Made by a program: the position numbers and the translations under genes
Notes under the pieces: generated by a model
Told to the model about the DNA's origin: nothing
What the model saw: only the letters and a program-made list of their open reading frames with translations
The model's database searches: none
Shown: positions 34,401-49,400 of the stretch, piece by piece
Layout: every line of letters begins with the position of its first letter
Numbering within the stretch: position 1 is the stretch's first letter
Source: Acanthaster planci
Lineage: Eukaryota > Echinodermata > Asteroidea > Valvatida > Acanthasteridae
DNA: 56,894 nt
Direction of reading: 5' to 3'
NCBI RefSeq assembly: GCF_001949145.1
Contig: NW_019091418.1
Coordinates: 968,404-1,025,297, forward strand

Positions 34401-37400
34401 GGTACATGTACAGTATGTGAGGTTACCAAGAGCTACATGTACAATTCTTCACAAAAGCATAGTTTACATGTATTTGCATACATGTACATGTACCGGTACA
34501 TGTACCCCTGGGTAACATTAACCGGGAATTTTGATGTTGAGCATAAATTTGGAATCAGATCTTGGAAGGCACAGGATCCTGCCCCTTTTTTCAATAGCAT
34601 AGGGTCACAGCTCAGATTCTGCAGTCGGTTTGGAATCGATACGACATTTAGCAACATGGAGTCACCTGATTGGTTGGCTGTTACACAAACCGGTACATGC
34701 ACTGTACATACATTGTAGCCTCCATGTAGTACTGAATTCACCAAAATACGGCAGAACATCAGATGTGTTATGCTTCTAAAGGTTCAAAGGAACTTCTTTT
34801 GCAAAGACTTAGAACCCCGGGCTGATGGACCAAGTGAGGGTGCAATTCCCAACAGAGGCTGCTTTGGTCAGACCGGCACTTCACTGGTTCAGGAACGACT
34901 ACGAAATGCAGGAGTTACGGTCGCATCACTACCAGCAAGCTGAACACTCCCACTCAACATGGCTCTTCTCAGCGGACGAGGGGGGCGCTGTTGCTCAAGG
35001 TGGATATGACAAAGACCACAGTAATTGGTCATGTTTGCAGTGTTTGCCAATGGACATAAACTTCTGTGTTTGAATACATGTATCCAGAGACATGTTACAT
35101 TTGCATGTAAGCTGCAGTTTGAATGAAACAGAAGAACATTTTTAATTTCTTACAGATGGCCAGAACAAAATATTCATCTGTCAGTTTTGACATTAAAACG
35201 GGCATTGATTTTTATTTTGAAACAGAAATCACTAGAGCTTCAGATCAATCCCATTCTAGCCTCCATACTGATGCACATGATGAGGAACAGGTTGTGGAGT
35301 GATCAAGATTTGGCTACAATGTAAAACAAGCAATGAAACACTACATGCTGACATGATGGTAATTTACTGGCCTCCTTTTGGTTTGTTTATGCCATTAATC
35401 AATGATACTCATAATATATCCACAACCGCTTCCAAAACCCCCCAAAACTCCAAATTTTCCCAGGTTCGAGATCAACTCAGGTCGTGTGTGAGAACCTCTG
35501 AGAAGGAATCCAATTTGTTGTTTGGTTTAAGGAAAGACCTTCGGCCTACACGTACACCAGGAATTCACAAACAGGAAGTTGTTTGTTAAGATGAATCACG
35601 GGTGGAAAATGAGAACGACTTCACCACTCAAAGGAAATTAGATTCCTTGTAATACTGATCAGACAACTACAAGACTTTAAGACTATCCTTGCTTGATATT
35701 ACATGTAAATGTACCGGTACATGTAGAGTGTTCTTTCAAAAAAAAATGAAATATTTTCATACTTTTTTACAAATAAAATAAAATAAACATTTAGATACTG
35801 TGCTGAATTCAGTACACTTGCCATTGCCTACCATCAAATATCTGTTTAACCATTGTATACATGTATGCAAGCAGCCTCCAGAGTAGAACCAGACTTTTTT
35901 TTAAATGAAATTTTGTTCCAGCTTGCTGCCAAATGTACAGATGAGAAAAGTGGTTTCTTCCTCTACCGGTACTTTACCTTTGACCGAAAGTGGACAATAC
36001 AAGTATCTTGGTTTTTTTCTTTCAACATTCCTCCACGACAGAATGGATTGAGAGGTAACACTAGACGCTGATGTACCGGTACGTATGAGAAAACTTGGAA
36101 TACAGAGATACAGAAGTCCCATAAATATTCATGAGTCGACAAATGTATATACACGTATAACTCATTGATGTAGGATTAATTTTGTTTCCATTTCTTGAAT
36201 GAAATCATCTGGTTGTCTATGGGAAACCATTATCATGTTCATATACAGGAAGTTCAATTCTTCACAGCACTGTTTTCATTCTTCAAACCCCTGTAGCTGT
36301 TGAAGGGGCCAAACCAGGCCATGATTGAAAGACTTCACATCAGTGTTCTGATGGGACAAATGGGGCACTTCTGGTGAGCAGAGGAGCTTGGGAGGAGCTC
36401 CAACTGCTTGTATGGAGTCTATCACCCAAAACATTTTGTATAGAATCTACCACACAAAACATTACATGTACATGTATGTGGAATTTTGAAGTAGGGGCTT
36501 AGCTTTTCTCACACAGAATTTACGCTTCAAAGGTTTTTTGATGTCTGTGAGTTCATTCAGTGGGCAGAAGCATTCAAGTAGAACCTTAATTTGGAGGGTT
36601 AAAGATCACACATACATGTAAGAGGGAAAATCTAATAACTTTTTCAGCATTGCAAGTGAACACGTACATGTACTGTACGTATTAAAGCATGGTGTCCTAC
36701 GATACGGTCACGTACATGTACATGGATGCTGAACTTCTGTGCTACAATATGAAAGCCAAATGGCACAGTGCAACATTTTCAAAATGAAAACGAAATCACG
36801 TGCTTACATACGGTAGAGTACATGTACAGTTTGTGTTTCGCCACTTGGTGAGAAAAATACTTAACATGACCACTACAAACTTACTACACAATTCCATTTT
36901 AATTGGAACAAGTCCATATGAAACTACCGTAATCAACTCAGCATGAGCACAGTTCCATTTTCACGCAGGCAGGAAAGACCCTCCACCCTTTACGTACATT
37001 GTTCCAGCACCAAGTATTACTTCCTTGTTTGGCTGCAAAAACATTCAAACTTCCTCTTTGATACCCAGGAGGTAACAAGGGTCGGCAAATCAACAGCAGC
37101 CATGGCAAACATTTCCTCCACACAAGATAAACAAAGTCTTTCTGTAATGTTGTCACTTTCATTTCTTCCACTGAGGTGAAACCTCTTTCACCATACTGCA
37201 CTTTTTTTTTTTGAGTCAATTCAAACATGACTGTAACCCAACCTATACAGAAAGCACCGAGAGACACAATCTGTTTCAACATCATTTGACAAACCTTCAT
37301 GGAAACAAACTCTTGTGCAAAGGAAATTAACCACATATACTGTACACGTAGTACTGTATACCGTTAAATGTACCGGCACGACAAAAACGCCAAAAATGGA

Positions 37401-40400
37401 ATTTGTTCATTATGTAATACATGTAGTTCATCTTCTGCATCTGTACCATGCAATCTATCTTTGTAAGAACCAGGTTCCCACCTGAGCCAATAATCAGATC
37501 ACAAGCAATATACATGTACATGTGCACTACAACTTCTGGAAAGGTGATTTCTGCTTTCAGAAAAACTTTTTCTGTAATTAAGAAATTTTCCCTCTTTGCA
37601 GCTTCGCAAAATCGGCTCTCTGTTGGGCCAATTCTAAATACATGTAACTTGGACGTGGCTTAAATTTACACAACATACATATACATGTAGGTGTACACAA
37701 CTTCCAGGGGTACGGCTGCTGCCACGACCACAGACTCCTGTGTGATTGCAAGCCACACCCAAGTAGTTCAGATGCAGCCTTTGCTGTCCTTAAAAATTGA
37801 TATTTGTGACCCGGTACATCGTACTCAGGAATAAGCCCATGAGGCCGTTTTACGTCAAAGCCGAGTAAAGTGGAGATGTGGGTAAATGTTGAAAAATCGA
37901 TGTAGCGGTTTCTGTTTATTTTGGAAGTGTATGTATGAAAGGTTTCCATCGACACACTTGTAATGTGCACTATTTGAACGGTTGTGAAATTCTCTTTCTG
38001 ACCATGTATATATTTCAAAAACTCAATTTGCGACTTATTCCCGATTTCGATGTACTGGGTCACATTTTGTTCCAGCTTGTCTTGCTTTGCTTTAAAGACT
38101 CTGGACTACAGAGACCAGCCATTGGCAGGTCAGAACCCACTACCTGACCACAGAGACCAGCCATTGGCAGGTCAGAACCCACTACCTGACCACAGAGACC
38201 AGCCATTGGCAGGTCAGAACCCACTACCTGACCACAGAGACCAGCCATTGGCAGGTCAGAACCCACTACCTGACCACAGAGACCAGCCATTGGCAGGTCA
38301 GAACCCAATTTCAAGGGGAGAGGGAATTTGTGGGGGGGACCCCAAAAAAGTTGACTTTTTTTGATGCAACTGTTTAGAGTTGTACTTCTGTGTACTTTTC
38401 CATTCTTTTGTTTTCCTGTTGCTGCTGCCTTTTAATTATGCACAAATACATGTATACACCATCACTGAAACAAAGCAGCTAGGAAACCCCATGTAAACGT
38501 GGAAACTAACTACACTATCACCGAACTCATAATCCAAAATCGATAATGAAAAGAAGCTTCCCTGTTAAACAAAAACGGAAGTACAAAGTCAAGGCATGAT
38601 CTATTATTTCTGTTCATTTCTCGTTATTTTTGAAAACTTGTGTTTGGTTAGGAAACACAATCTTACTAATGTGCCCAGTTAGCGTGAACAATTTCACTTT
38701 TGCAGAGAATAGGGAAATTCACAATACAGTGCGCTACCAGGAGGTTGCCATGGGGAGACCATTTTCCCAGTTTCCTGTCAACAAAAGCATGATTGCCTTA
38801 CATCAGTAGACAACTTGGGAAATTTTTTTATAGATTGGGACATTCCATATGAAGAGGACAGTATAATAATTAAAAATGCTACTCAAATAAACGTCATAAC
38901 CTTCTTCCCTGACAAAAATATACTGAGAATAATTTCAGTACCAGTAAGCTGCATGTAGCCGACGAAAAGAATTGTCAACCATTTCCCACAATGCACTGTG
39001 AATAATGGCCTTTCAGTGGCAACCTCTAGGTGGCGCACTGTGTTGTGAATTGCCCATGTTGCCAAGTCTTGAGATGCACAGTGTAAATAAGAAAGGGGCA
39101 TGGCTAATTACCTGTCGGTCACTAGGAAGAGGTGGAGGGGACATCACCAATTGGCCATCCAGCTGCTGATCATCCACAGGTTCGTAGATGCCGTCATGGT
39201 CGGCGTCTAGGCTCTGGTCTTCTTCAATGGTCTGGTAATGGGCAGCAATGCGGGCATTCTGCTCAGCCTGCTGCCGGGCGCGAACCACCTCCAGACTCTC
39301 TCTGGCTGACACCTGAGAGGAGGCAGAAGTAGACACAGGAGACCTGACCTCATGCAATCGTTTAAGAACAGCGGCCACTTTGACTGAACTGCTAAGCAAA
39401 GAGAATATTGCTCAGCACATCTGGTTACCAGCCAAAACTGTCACACCATATCCATTGCCCTTCCTGTGTACAGGGGTGGTCACTGGTTCTCTCTCACGTG
39501 GTTCCCCTTCATAAGGTTTCTATTTATTTCTATGTCTGTCCTGCATTCATCAAAGTATCTACATGTATTAGCAACAACGTCCTTCAGCTCACCTACATGT
39601 ACTTGTACATGTACATGTACAAGTACAAGTACATGTACATGTAAGTACGGGGGGTCTGTAGTTAACTTCTCTCTAAAGCCTCGTTCATACAAGTACATTG
39701 CAGTAGAGGCAAAAAGAAAAGCAAAGCAAATTTGACATCACAGAACCCTTTGCAGCAAAATCCACTTGAGTTGAAATGTGTTCAACTCTTGCAAATACAG
39801 GTAAACAGCACAAATATTTGATCTAATGTCAATGTTACGTTCACTTTGGTGCCATGTACAAGAACCAGCCACTAAGTGATTCATCCACATGAGCAGAAGT
39901 ACATGTACATGTACCCCCCTCGGTTTAGAAGAGCCATGCTGGTCAGGAGTGTTCAATTTGTTGGTAGCGATGCAACTTCAATGCTTGCGATTCATAATCG
40001 TTTGTGAACCAGCAGTGCACAGTTACTACCAAAGGACCCCTCCCTTGCTAGGACAACTGCACCCTCTCCTGGTCTAGCTTGAGGCCTATTACCGTATGTT
40101 TCTGCCATCTCTCTCTTACTGTAAACAGTCCCACTATCATTTACCAGGCATGCCTGTCCGCCTACCTGTGTATATGGCGGCTCTCTCTTCTTTGCTGGTG
40201 CTGCAGCATTTCCGTCACTGTTAGCTACAGCACCAACTGCAGCTGAAGCACCTGCTGTGCCAACACTTGGAGTCCTATTCCAAAAACAATCCAGTGACTA
40301 TTACTCTGCCTTTACTCTTTCTTATTAAACCATTTTTCCTCTCCAACTTCCCCAATCTTCAGAGATCCACTGCGACGATATACTTTAATCCAGCATTTTA

Positions 40401-43400
40401 ATGAAATTGGAACTTCAGCCATTTTACACCCAACCAGGTATCATGGGCATTGTCAGGATTTTTCCAGGAACAAACAACTTTTTTGGGGGGGGGACAGGGA
40501 GATTTCTGGAAGGACGAAGCTTGTCGGCTAGGAAAATAAACAACAGCCGGACAGGGTCAGTTTTGAGGTTTGTTCTCAAGCGAATTGGAGATTTTCATCT
40601 CTACTTTTTATAACTTTTGCTTTCTCCACTTGTTTTCTATTTTTTTTTTTCAAGGAAAGGGAACAAAGATCCCCCCTGCCAATGCCCATGCCAGGCACAT
40701 AGTTTTTTCCTTTTGGAAAGGTACTATAGTTATTGAGAATACACAGCAGGTAGTGAGTTACATGTACATGTATATATGTAACTGACCTTGGAATTGTTGA
40801 GTTTGGTTCTTCGTCCTCCTCGTTCTGGAGGTCAGGTGGTTTGTACGGAACAGGTGGCACCTCTTCATCATCATCTTTAACCATGCCTACTGCCCCGCCT
40901 ATTGCCCCACCCACTGCCCCACCCACTGCCCCATCCACTGTAGCACTGCCCAAAGTGATGTCCCTCAGGCGGGCATAGCCATCCTTCTCCCTGGCTTCTG
41001 ATGAGTCATCTCTCCCCGGACGCTTCTGGATGCTGCGAAGTCGCGAGTAGCCCTCCTTGTCGTCCTTGGTCTCCACCTCTTTGGTGTCCCCTCCCACGAC
41101 CACACTGGTGTATGGGTCATCGCCCTCTTCCACGTCTGTTTTGCGGACGTTTCCACTTCCGATACTGTTATAGTCAGTATCTTCTGCCAGTTCGGTTTGG
41201 GGTCCACGTGCCTGATTGAGAGCGGCATTATTGGTAACAGAGGCATATTGATCATCTTCCACTTCGTCGTCTGTATTTTCCTTCTTGCCATCCTCATTGG
41301 TCGGGCTGGCTGGGGAATTCTTGGTCTCACCTATAACGTCGTACATCCGATTACAGTCATCCTCCTCGTCCTCATTGGTGGGCGTGACTGGCGGCATGGG
41401 GGTGGGGGGGAGTTCGGGTAGCCTGCGCTCACACGTGGAGCACCGGGTGAGTGGATCGTCTGAGTGGCCTGGGCTGGAGGATGCTGACTGGACACTAGCC
41501 GAGCGCATCTTCCGAGCATTGTTAGCTGAGACAGTCAGTGCTGTCTCCGAGTCTGGAGCCGTTAAGGCTTCTGGTGAGGGACTCTGTACATGATCAAGCA
41601 ATTGGTCATTATGTTTAAATGGGTTATTGTGAAGTGTTCAAATACTCCTACATTTGTAAAAAAAGAAGTCTCAAAACAAATTTTCAAATAAGAAAAACTT
41701 GGGCTGCATTTGAGCAAGTCAATCACGTTAACCCGCCTTACATGTAGACTACACAGGGTTTGGACCCAGTGTAGTCCGCACAGGGTTTGTACGATACGCA
41801 TTACATGTATGTGGACCTCTTTTGTTCACTGGCCCACACTACATGTAGGTACATACATGTACATGTACAATGTACCTGTACAATGTACATGTATTAGCCA
41901 AAGTGATTCACATGGGCCTACAATGTACATACAGTGTAGTACCAATACAAAAGAGCCTGAGAGCGTCCACAAAAGCTTCAAGTAACCAGTTCCACAGCAC
42001 GTGCTCAAAATGAAGCACATCCGAGGTCAGCTACATGTAGGTCTAAGCTACATGTACATGTATTAGCCCAGCCGTACAGAGACTTGTACGCACACTTTGA
42101 ATTCCTGAATGATCTTGCTTTTTAAAAAATTGATGACGAACTGGCTCAATTATACCGGTACGATGCGTTCCTTCATGGCACCTTTGTTATGTAGGAGCCC
42201 ATTATCCATTGCCCCAGAAGATATGCCACAGGTGGCTATTGTGTTTACTTCTCAATTGAAATCAATTCAAAGTACTATACATGTACTTTACTGGCAGCTC
42301 TGTTAAACCACTTGCCGCCGGGGACACCGGTTTCGGGCACCGTGTGTTTATACGCATGACCAGGGTCTCCGAAATCGGACAACGGGAACTGGGCAACAAA
42401 AGGCCCTACTCGGAACAAATGACCAGGCTGCTGGGCACTACCGACATTTTTCACTTTCAATAGTGGAGATAATCCAGCCTTGTTTTGAAACAGTACCACG
42501 GTTTGGGGCATTTAGTGTGAGCGGACTACCACCGAGGACAAAAACGCTCCACCACCGCAGCAATGAGCCACATACATGTACATGTAGCACCGCTGCACGC
42601 TAATCTGGCCCCTATTGAGAAGAGGTCAGCAGCGCACTGTGCCAGGTTCGTGAACAAAACACCACACAATCTGGGCTCTTTTTACAAGGTTGCTGGCCTG
42701 GCTGAAATACTCGGGCGTCAATAGATTTTATCTGTCTGACTAGAGTGGCCAGCAGACAGTAATTCGTGTGGGTGTAACCGTCCATTATTTGAAATGATGA
42801 ATTTTTGAAGAATTTTGAAAACTGAAAATCTTGAAAAAGTCCCGATTATGTGCACTGCATTTTTCAAACCACCGGCAGCAAGTGGTTAAAGTCGGCCCTT
42901 GTCCAAAAACTAGGTTTGCGTGTATTTGTACATGTATCAGTACACTGCTCTTGGAATTCTTCCAAGACCAGTACACGCTCCCGAGTTGCTTTCACTGCAT
43001 GGAGACTTAACTGAAAGCAAAAGTTGTCATAAAGATGAACATCAGGGTTCACTTTAAAGAAGTTGCACAACAGGAATGTTGCTTGACAAATTTATGTGCT
43101 AAAGCAAAAATTCAGCTGGGAACCAGCCGTAGCAATGAACATTATCACATGAGTTTTTGCATCGTAACCTCTTTCTGCTGAGAAAATTTTTCTCGTGCCA
43201 CTGCTAATCACATCTTTGTACTTAAAAACCATGAAACTAGCCTAATTAAGACAATCTCAATGACTATTTGGCAATGTACATGTACACGTACATGTATACC
43301 GCATAGAATTTGAGTTGAACATACTGGTAATGGGTATACGTGCCTGTACATGTATACATTTATAAATTTACTACAATGAAGAAGTGCTACATGCACCTGC

Positions 43401-46400
43401 AGTGCATTTGGGTCACTTCTATTCTACATGTACATGTATACAGTACGTGGTATAGGCATGATAGGAAGCATTATACCACCTTATACATGTAGTAACAAAT
43501 TGAACTGTTGCATGATTGGCTAAGCATGAATTCATTTGGCATCCATTGTTTTCAACTGAAATGCCATGCACCCCAAAAAGACAATACAGCACCATAATAG
43601 CCTCATTCTGAAGGTACCGGTACCATGGCAACTACTATTGTGCAGAATCTCTCAATGTTGTCATGGGGAAGTTTAGTTGCAAATTTAAAAGTGACCTTTC
43701 ATTAAATTCTGAACTGACACAGAGTTACATTTGTATTGATGTTTAGCCCAGACTATAGGCCTAATACATAAATAAGATACATTGCTGCAGCTGTCAAGGA
43801 TCTTATGGATAAGGTGTCATCAAACATTGATGTACCGGTACACGTGCCTGTGTAGTACATGTACATGTAACGGTAACTACAGGTACAGTACTGAGTAGCC
43901 TCCATTGTTGATCTACTGAGTATTCCTTTTGTTCTTCCACTCAACCTCAAGAAAATAAAAACTCGGATCACTTCAGAGGGCTACATGTACATGTACATGT
44001 AGCTCCAATTTAGAGGACTCTGGTGACCATGGTTTACAATGCCATCAACGGTTATTTGCAAGGGCCTTCTTCAATGGCTGTACAAGCATTGTGACAGCGA
44101 CCGGTACATATTGTGCTGTACGGAACCACTGAAACACCATGCTTTCCACCATTCAAGGGGGGCCATCAGTAGTGTCATCATGGCACTCAAAGCTGTCAAT
44201 GGTCGTCCAAGATGGCATGCACTAGTTCCGTTCCAGTACAGGTAGACAGGCACTTAAATTTGTGCACTCAGGTCAGATATTTTGAGCTCTAACAAGTTGT
44301 CATGCACAAAATGATTCAGTACTTCAGGCACTGACTTTGCCTGAAGACCGGAAAAAGAGAGGGCAAAAGTTTTGCATGTAGGTAAAAACAGCACTACAAA
44401 TAACACAGATGCAGGCAGCTGGATGGAATGAATGTACAGTGTACATGTAGTTGGATTCCATGAATTGAGTCTTTACATCCCCTGTAACTGTTTTGGATAC
44501 GGATAAGCAAGAACAATGCAAATCCTTCATTCAAATGATATACGGTTTTGTGACTTGGCTTACTTGTAGTTGGTACAGACATCACTTGGGCAAAACAACC
44601 TTCCTACTGATTTCAAATGAGCAAGATTTAAAGGGTGCAACCAAACATGCAGTACAGGTATGTATCACTCTCAAACTACAAACTGGTACATGTACATGTA
44701 GGTCTGTGACTCATTTAGGTGGCTTTCCGCATGTACTTGTAGGTCGATGACAGGAAAATAAACGTGACATTCGGGGCTGAGATTGGAGGAAAATAAGATA
44801 TCCCTAAAATAATCACCAGAGGTCTTAGGTCTTGAGGGGTCTAGAGTAAGGTCTATGGCATATTTGTGTTCACCTCAAGACACCCCTTAAAATAACATCT
44901 TCTTGTGTTTTTTGTATGTACATCTCACTTTTAATACATAAAATATCTTCATGGTAAACTGTGGACTTTCAAGAGATTGTTTAAAAAATCCTAACATCAG
45001 GAAAATCCTGAGGAAAACTCCTGAAATCAGGAAATATCCTGACTAATCTCATCCCCGGACGTTATATCTTACCTCTGGGACTCCGTTATTTGTCAACTGG
45101 ATTTCTTCCTTTTCAGTGTCACCTTTTGTTTCGTCATCCCTGCCACTGAAAAAAAAAGCAAAACGACAACTCACTTTTACGTTTGCTTCTGGCTTTGAGG
45201 CACTCAAGATGAGGTACATGAACAGGTTGTACAATGCACAAACCGAGTGAACATGAATAATGTCAATGGGCAGGGCCTTTATGACAATTTACAATCATCT
45301 GGGACAAAGGGAATTACAAGTTGAGCTTGCTGACAAAGGAATAAGTCATGCTTGCTGCAGTACATGACGTGACAGTTACAAGGGTCAGATTAATTTGAAT
45401 ACGAGTCGTTCTACAAATTTCAAGGCATAGTGATACTACATGTACATGTAGTGTGCCTTCAAAAGTATGTGCGAAAGCGTCCCCATGCACTGGAATACAA
45501 GGGATGTATTCACAGTTACACTCATAGAACTCAGGCATGTTAAGTTGTGAAATGGGTAAGACTGAACAGACACCGTCCTGAATGCTTTTTGCCTGGTGCT
45601 CTTCAGGAAACTTTGGGTGAAAGGCTTCATATGGCACAGCATGTTGTTTTCATGTTTATGCAAACATTTCTGTCTTCTTTCCAGAATGACATAGACCAAT
45701 TTTAAATATGCCGATAAATCTGACTGTTTCACTGGAACAATACATGCAACATAATACTCAATCAATAATATTAATCCTAAACTGCATCTTGTAAGCGACT
45801 CATTTGCTTCCACTGCTGGTAGAGAGTGCATCTCAGGGCAACTAGCCACCAGAGAGTCAATCACCACAGATCCACGCAAACTGAGTTGGGGTACTCGCAG
45901 CTGGCATAAGGGCCCTCGAGGGGGGAAGGGTGATCAAACAGTCTCAGTGTAATTTGTTTTCAGTTTTATTATTATCAAGGCTGCGTGTATTCTCACTTTT
46001 TGGTTAAAAATAATATCCAGCTCCCCCATTTTAACTACTTTTTAGAAAGTCAACAGAGAAAACTTACATGTACATGTACTTAAATGTAAGTAATTATTGG
46101 TCCAATAAAGGTAAGGGTACCCTTTTATATGCAAATGGTTCTCGTACAGGTGTCTTGTTTCAATTAAAGAAGGATTGGTCAGTCAAAAAAAAACCTACAT
46201 TCTTGAAAACAAAAAATCCACACTGCTGCCAAACGTGATGACTGAATAAATCAGGCAAAGAGCATGATGTGTACCAGTACATGTACTTGTCACAAGTTTG
46301 TTTTTATTGAGTACCATGAGCGTCTTTGTTTCTAGCTACTGGTACACAGAGAAATATTTTTATTGGTTTTCAACACAACACCCCGTACCTCGTTAGGGTC

Positions 46401-49400
46401 AGTGTCAAGACACAGTAGGATGTTCGTGTAAGCAGTGTGATATACAATGTACATTGTTAAACCCTATGTCATGTATGGCACTCCGTATATGTTTATACCT
46501 ACACGTAGTGCACTGGGTGCAGTACGGTACCAATCGGTCTGGTATTGATGTCACACTAGGAATTCATGTCAATTGTCACTGCACTGATGTTTGGGCAAAA
46601 TCGTATTGCACACATATCTTTAGTGATGCTTTTTACACTCCTCATCACATCCTACTTTGTTTTTTTTACAGGCAAAGGTCCTCTTAGCTGGATTTGTAGA
46701 CAAAAGGCTTGTTTTTTTAGGTTGGGAGCAAAAAATAGTGTCAGTCAAAATGAGCACCAATAGAATTTAAACGGGGTGCCCTAGAGCCAAACGGACAATT
46801 AAAAACAAGCGTTATTTTAAATTGAACAATAAGATGAGCTTTTATACCAATAAGATGCGATCAACATTTGAGCAAACAAGATTTAGCACCCCCCCCGCTA
46901 TGTACATGTACAGTGTACTACCGGTAGTACGCATCCTCAGTCCTCCAAAATCCTTGAACTACCGATAACCTCATTGAAAAATTGGATACAGCATCAATCC
47001 TCCATTATTTCTTCTGTTTTTTTCATTTCTTGGAGGGACGACCACTGTCTCAATCCTTCAAAATCCTCCAATTCCTGTCGTTAAGTCGAGGCAGTGAAAA
47101 CGGTATCCAGTGCACTGCACTCCATAGGCCTGAATTTAAATGTATTATGGCTGAGCATATATAACAGCACAAAGTCTAACACCTGAACACGGTGCATCCA
47201 GCAAGACCAGCCACACACTTTTGCTGTACAGCTCCAGCCCTCCAAAGCCACTCAGAGAATAACAATCTTTCCAAAAATATCTTTCTTTTTTTCCCTTTTT
47301 TAACACTGGACAGCACTGATACATTTCAGCAGATTGCATGAAGCGACTGCACAGGTGTACAAGCCATTTTCTATAGATCTACTGTAGAGAACTTTAGTTG
47401 AGGAGCTGTCCAAGATGCTCCACAATGTACAGTGTATGTACATGTGCCAATAAAAATGATTTGTTTGAATTTTACACAGGGGTGGATGTTATTGGACAAA
47501 CTAATGGAAAGCTAGTGTCATTTTTGAACTTCATTTTTACACGAACTCTTTTGCATGCATAATTTCAAGTGGCTACACTTGGTTATTAAATTGAAATTCA
47601 AAAGCAAATATGGAGGGCTTGTCCAATTTGATTGCAGCTTGAAAAGGCATGATGTGAGGGAGAAAAAAAACAGCTGCATACAAAATGAATGACTCACTGA
47701 AAGTGGTTAATTATTACCTGAGAAAAACAGCGGACTGGTTTCCTGCGTCCATATATGGGGATATAGGCCAGGCAACACAAGCATGGCTCTACACCAGACC
47801 ATACAGACCAGACTAACTAACTAACCATATGCTGTGCCTCGTGGCTTCTTTACAAAACTATGGTAATCCCGTAAGCTGCAAAGCATGCCAGCAAATGTCA
47901 GGAACGCTGCTTGTCAAATCTGTGACATGTACATGTGCATACATGTACTGTACTGTACGAATCCATGTACATGTACACTAGCTACATGTACATGTACATG
48001 TACATGCATGGCTCACATGTCAAGCGCTGTAACTGCCTCCCAGGATAATATGTATCGGTAATCGGTATACTGGTATGCTGGCTCAGTACAACCTCTCGGC
48101 ACTGGTACAGGTACATGTGTATACTCGTATACATTGCATGTACACGTACATGTACTTGTAACTGCACAATTTAGCCCTTTATAGCCCATTTACGTTTACA
48201 AAAAATCAAGAAAATTATATCCGGAATGCATGGAAAGGATATACATGTACATATAACTTCAATTTCTGTTATACATGTACATGTACAGTGTACATGTACA
48301 TTGTACACGTATGCATATTTTATAAAATCACGTGGCAGAATTTCACTTTATTTTGAAGCCAGTAAATTTTTTTTTCATGATTACAGCTCAACAAATTTGC
48401 ATACATGTGTAAATGTCTTCCCCCTCCCCTCCCCAAAAAATCCACACGTACCGGTACACTGTATATGGTACTTTTTATACACATAAATGTATGGTACACT
48501 GTACCATGCTTAGTTCCAAATTGCCCGTATGTCTACAAGTATGACTTACATGTACATGAATCAGTTACATGTACTGTGTCGTAACGGTGAGCTTACCGAT
48601 ATATTAATTGCCCAAACTGTTCTGAGGTAGTTGTATACATACAAGTGTAAAAAGGTCTCTGCTCCAGGAACAATCTGTGCGTTTCATGCACATTCAAAGA
48701 GGCAAGGGATAGAGCCTTAACTGTCCCTTTCTGGTCCCCAGTACTATAGAACTGTCAACCTCAAAGCCTCCATAGCATTCACTCATTCAACGCATTTCAG
48801 GCAAAGTTAAAAACCCTTTTGATTTCTCCATAATCAAAATGACAAACTTTTGCATGTTTCATGAGCTTTCTGTAGTGTAGTCATGCATTACCGGTTTTAT
48901 TATGTTCTTACAGTCCATGGCTGTTTTTGGAGTGAGTGTGTATGCATGTACATGTAGGCCTATGGTGTACCATGGAGGAAGGAGGGGACTCCATGGGTGT
49001 ACATGTACCACCAGTGAGTAAAAACTGTACCTACACACATTGTACGATACATACATGTACATGTAGTGGCACATTGTGCACATCACGTGGAAAAAGGCTT
49101 CTATGTCAGATGGAACAGCAGCTGCAGAGAGTGATAGGCAGGGAGTTTTGGGGAATGTAAGGGTTAAAGGTGTATTTGTTCTGGCACTCCAAGCAATGTA
49201 ACTCTGTGGAATTCCAGGGTCTGCATGCACAAAACCATAACAATGGGCCCTCAGATTGTAGTTTACCAGTACACCACCAAGTGTAACATTCCAGAGTGGA
49301 TGTTGTTTTATCAGATGACACACAAAACAGCTTGCTTTTTCTGACTTTTTATCGGCTACAACTTGGAAAGCTTTTTTTTTCAGTACATGTAGGTCATTTG

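Noticed and set aside
38050-38364. Both-strand open frames with 14-residue repeats
   Set aside because: They are a by-product of a 42-bp tandem repeat in an intron; there are no splice sites or family similarity.
39342-39399. Upstream extension of the PAG1-like YQTI exon (SVKVAAVLKRLHEV)
   Set aside because: No acceptor there gives phase 0 for joining to the exon at 40166; the CTCCTCTCAG acceptor at 39313 does.
41001-41593. Plus-strand open frames opposite the large PAG1-like exon
   Set aside because: Shadows of a long exon with biased codon use; no domain or splice logic.
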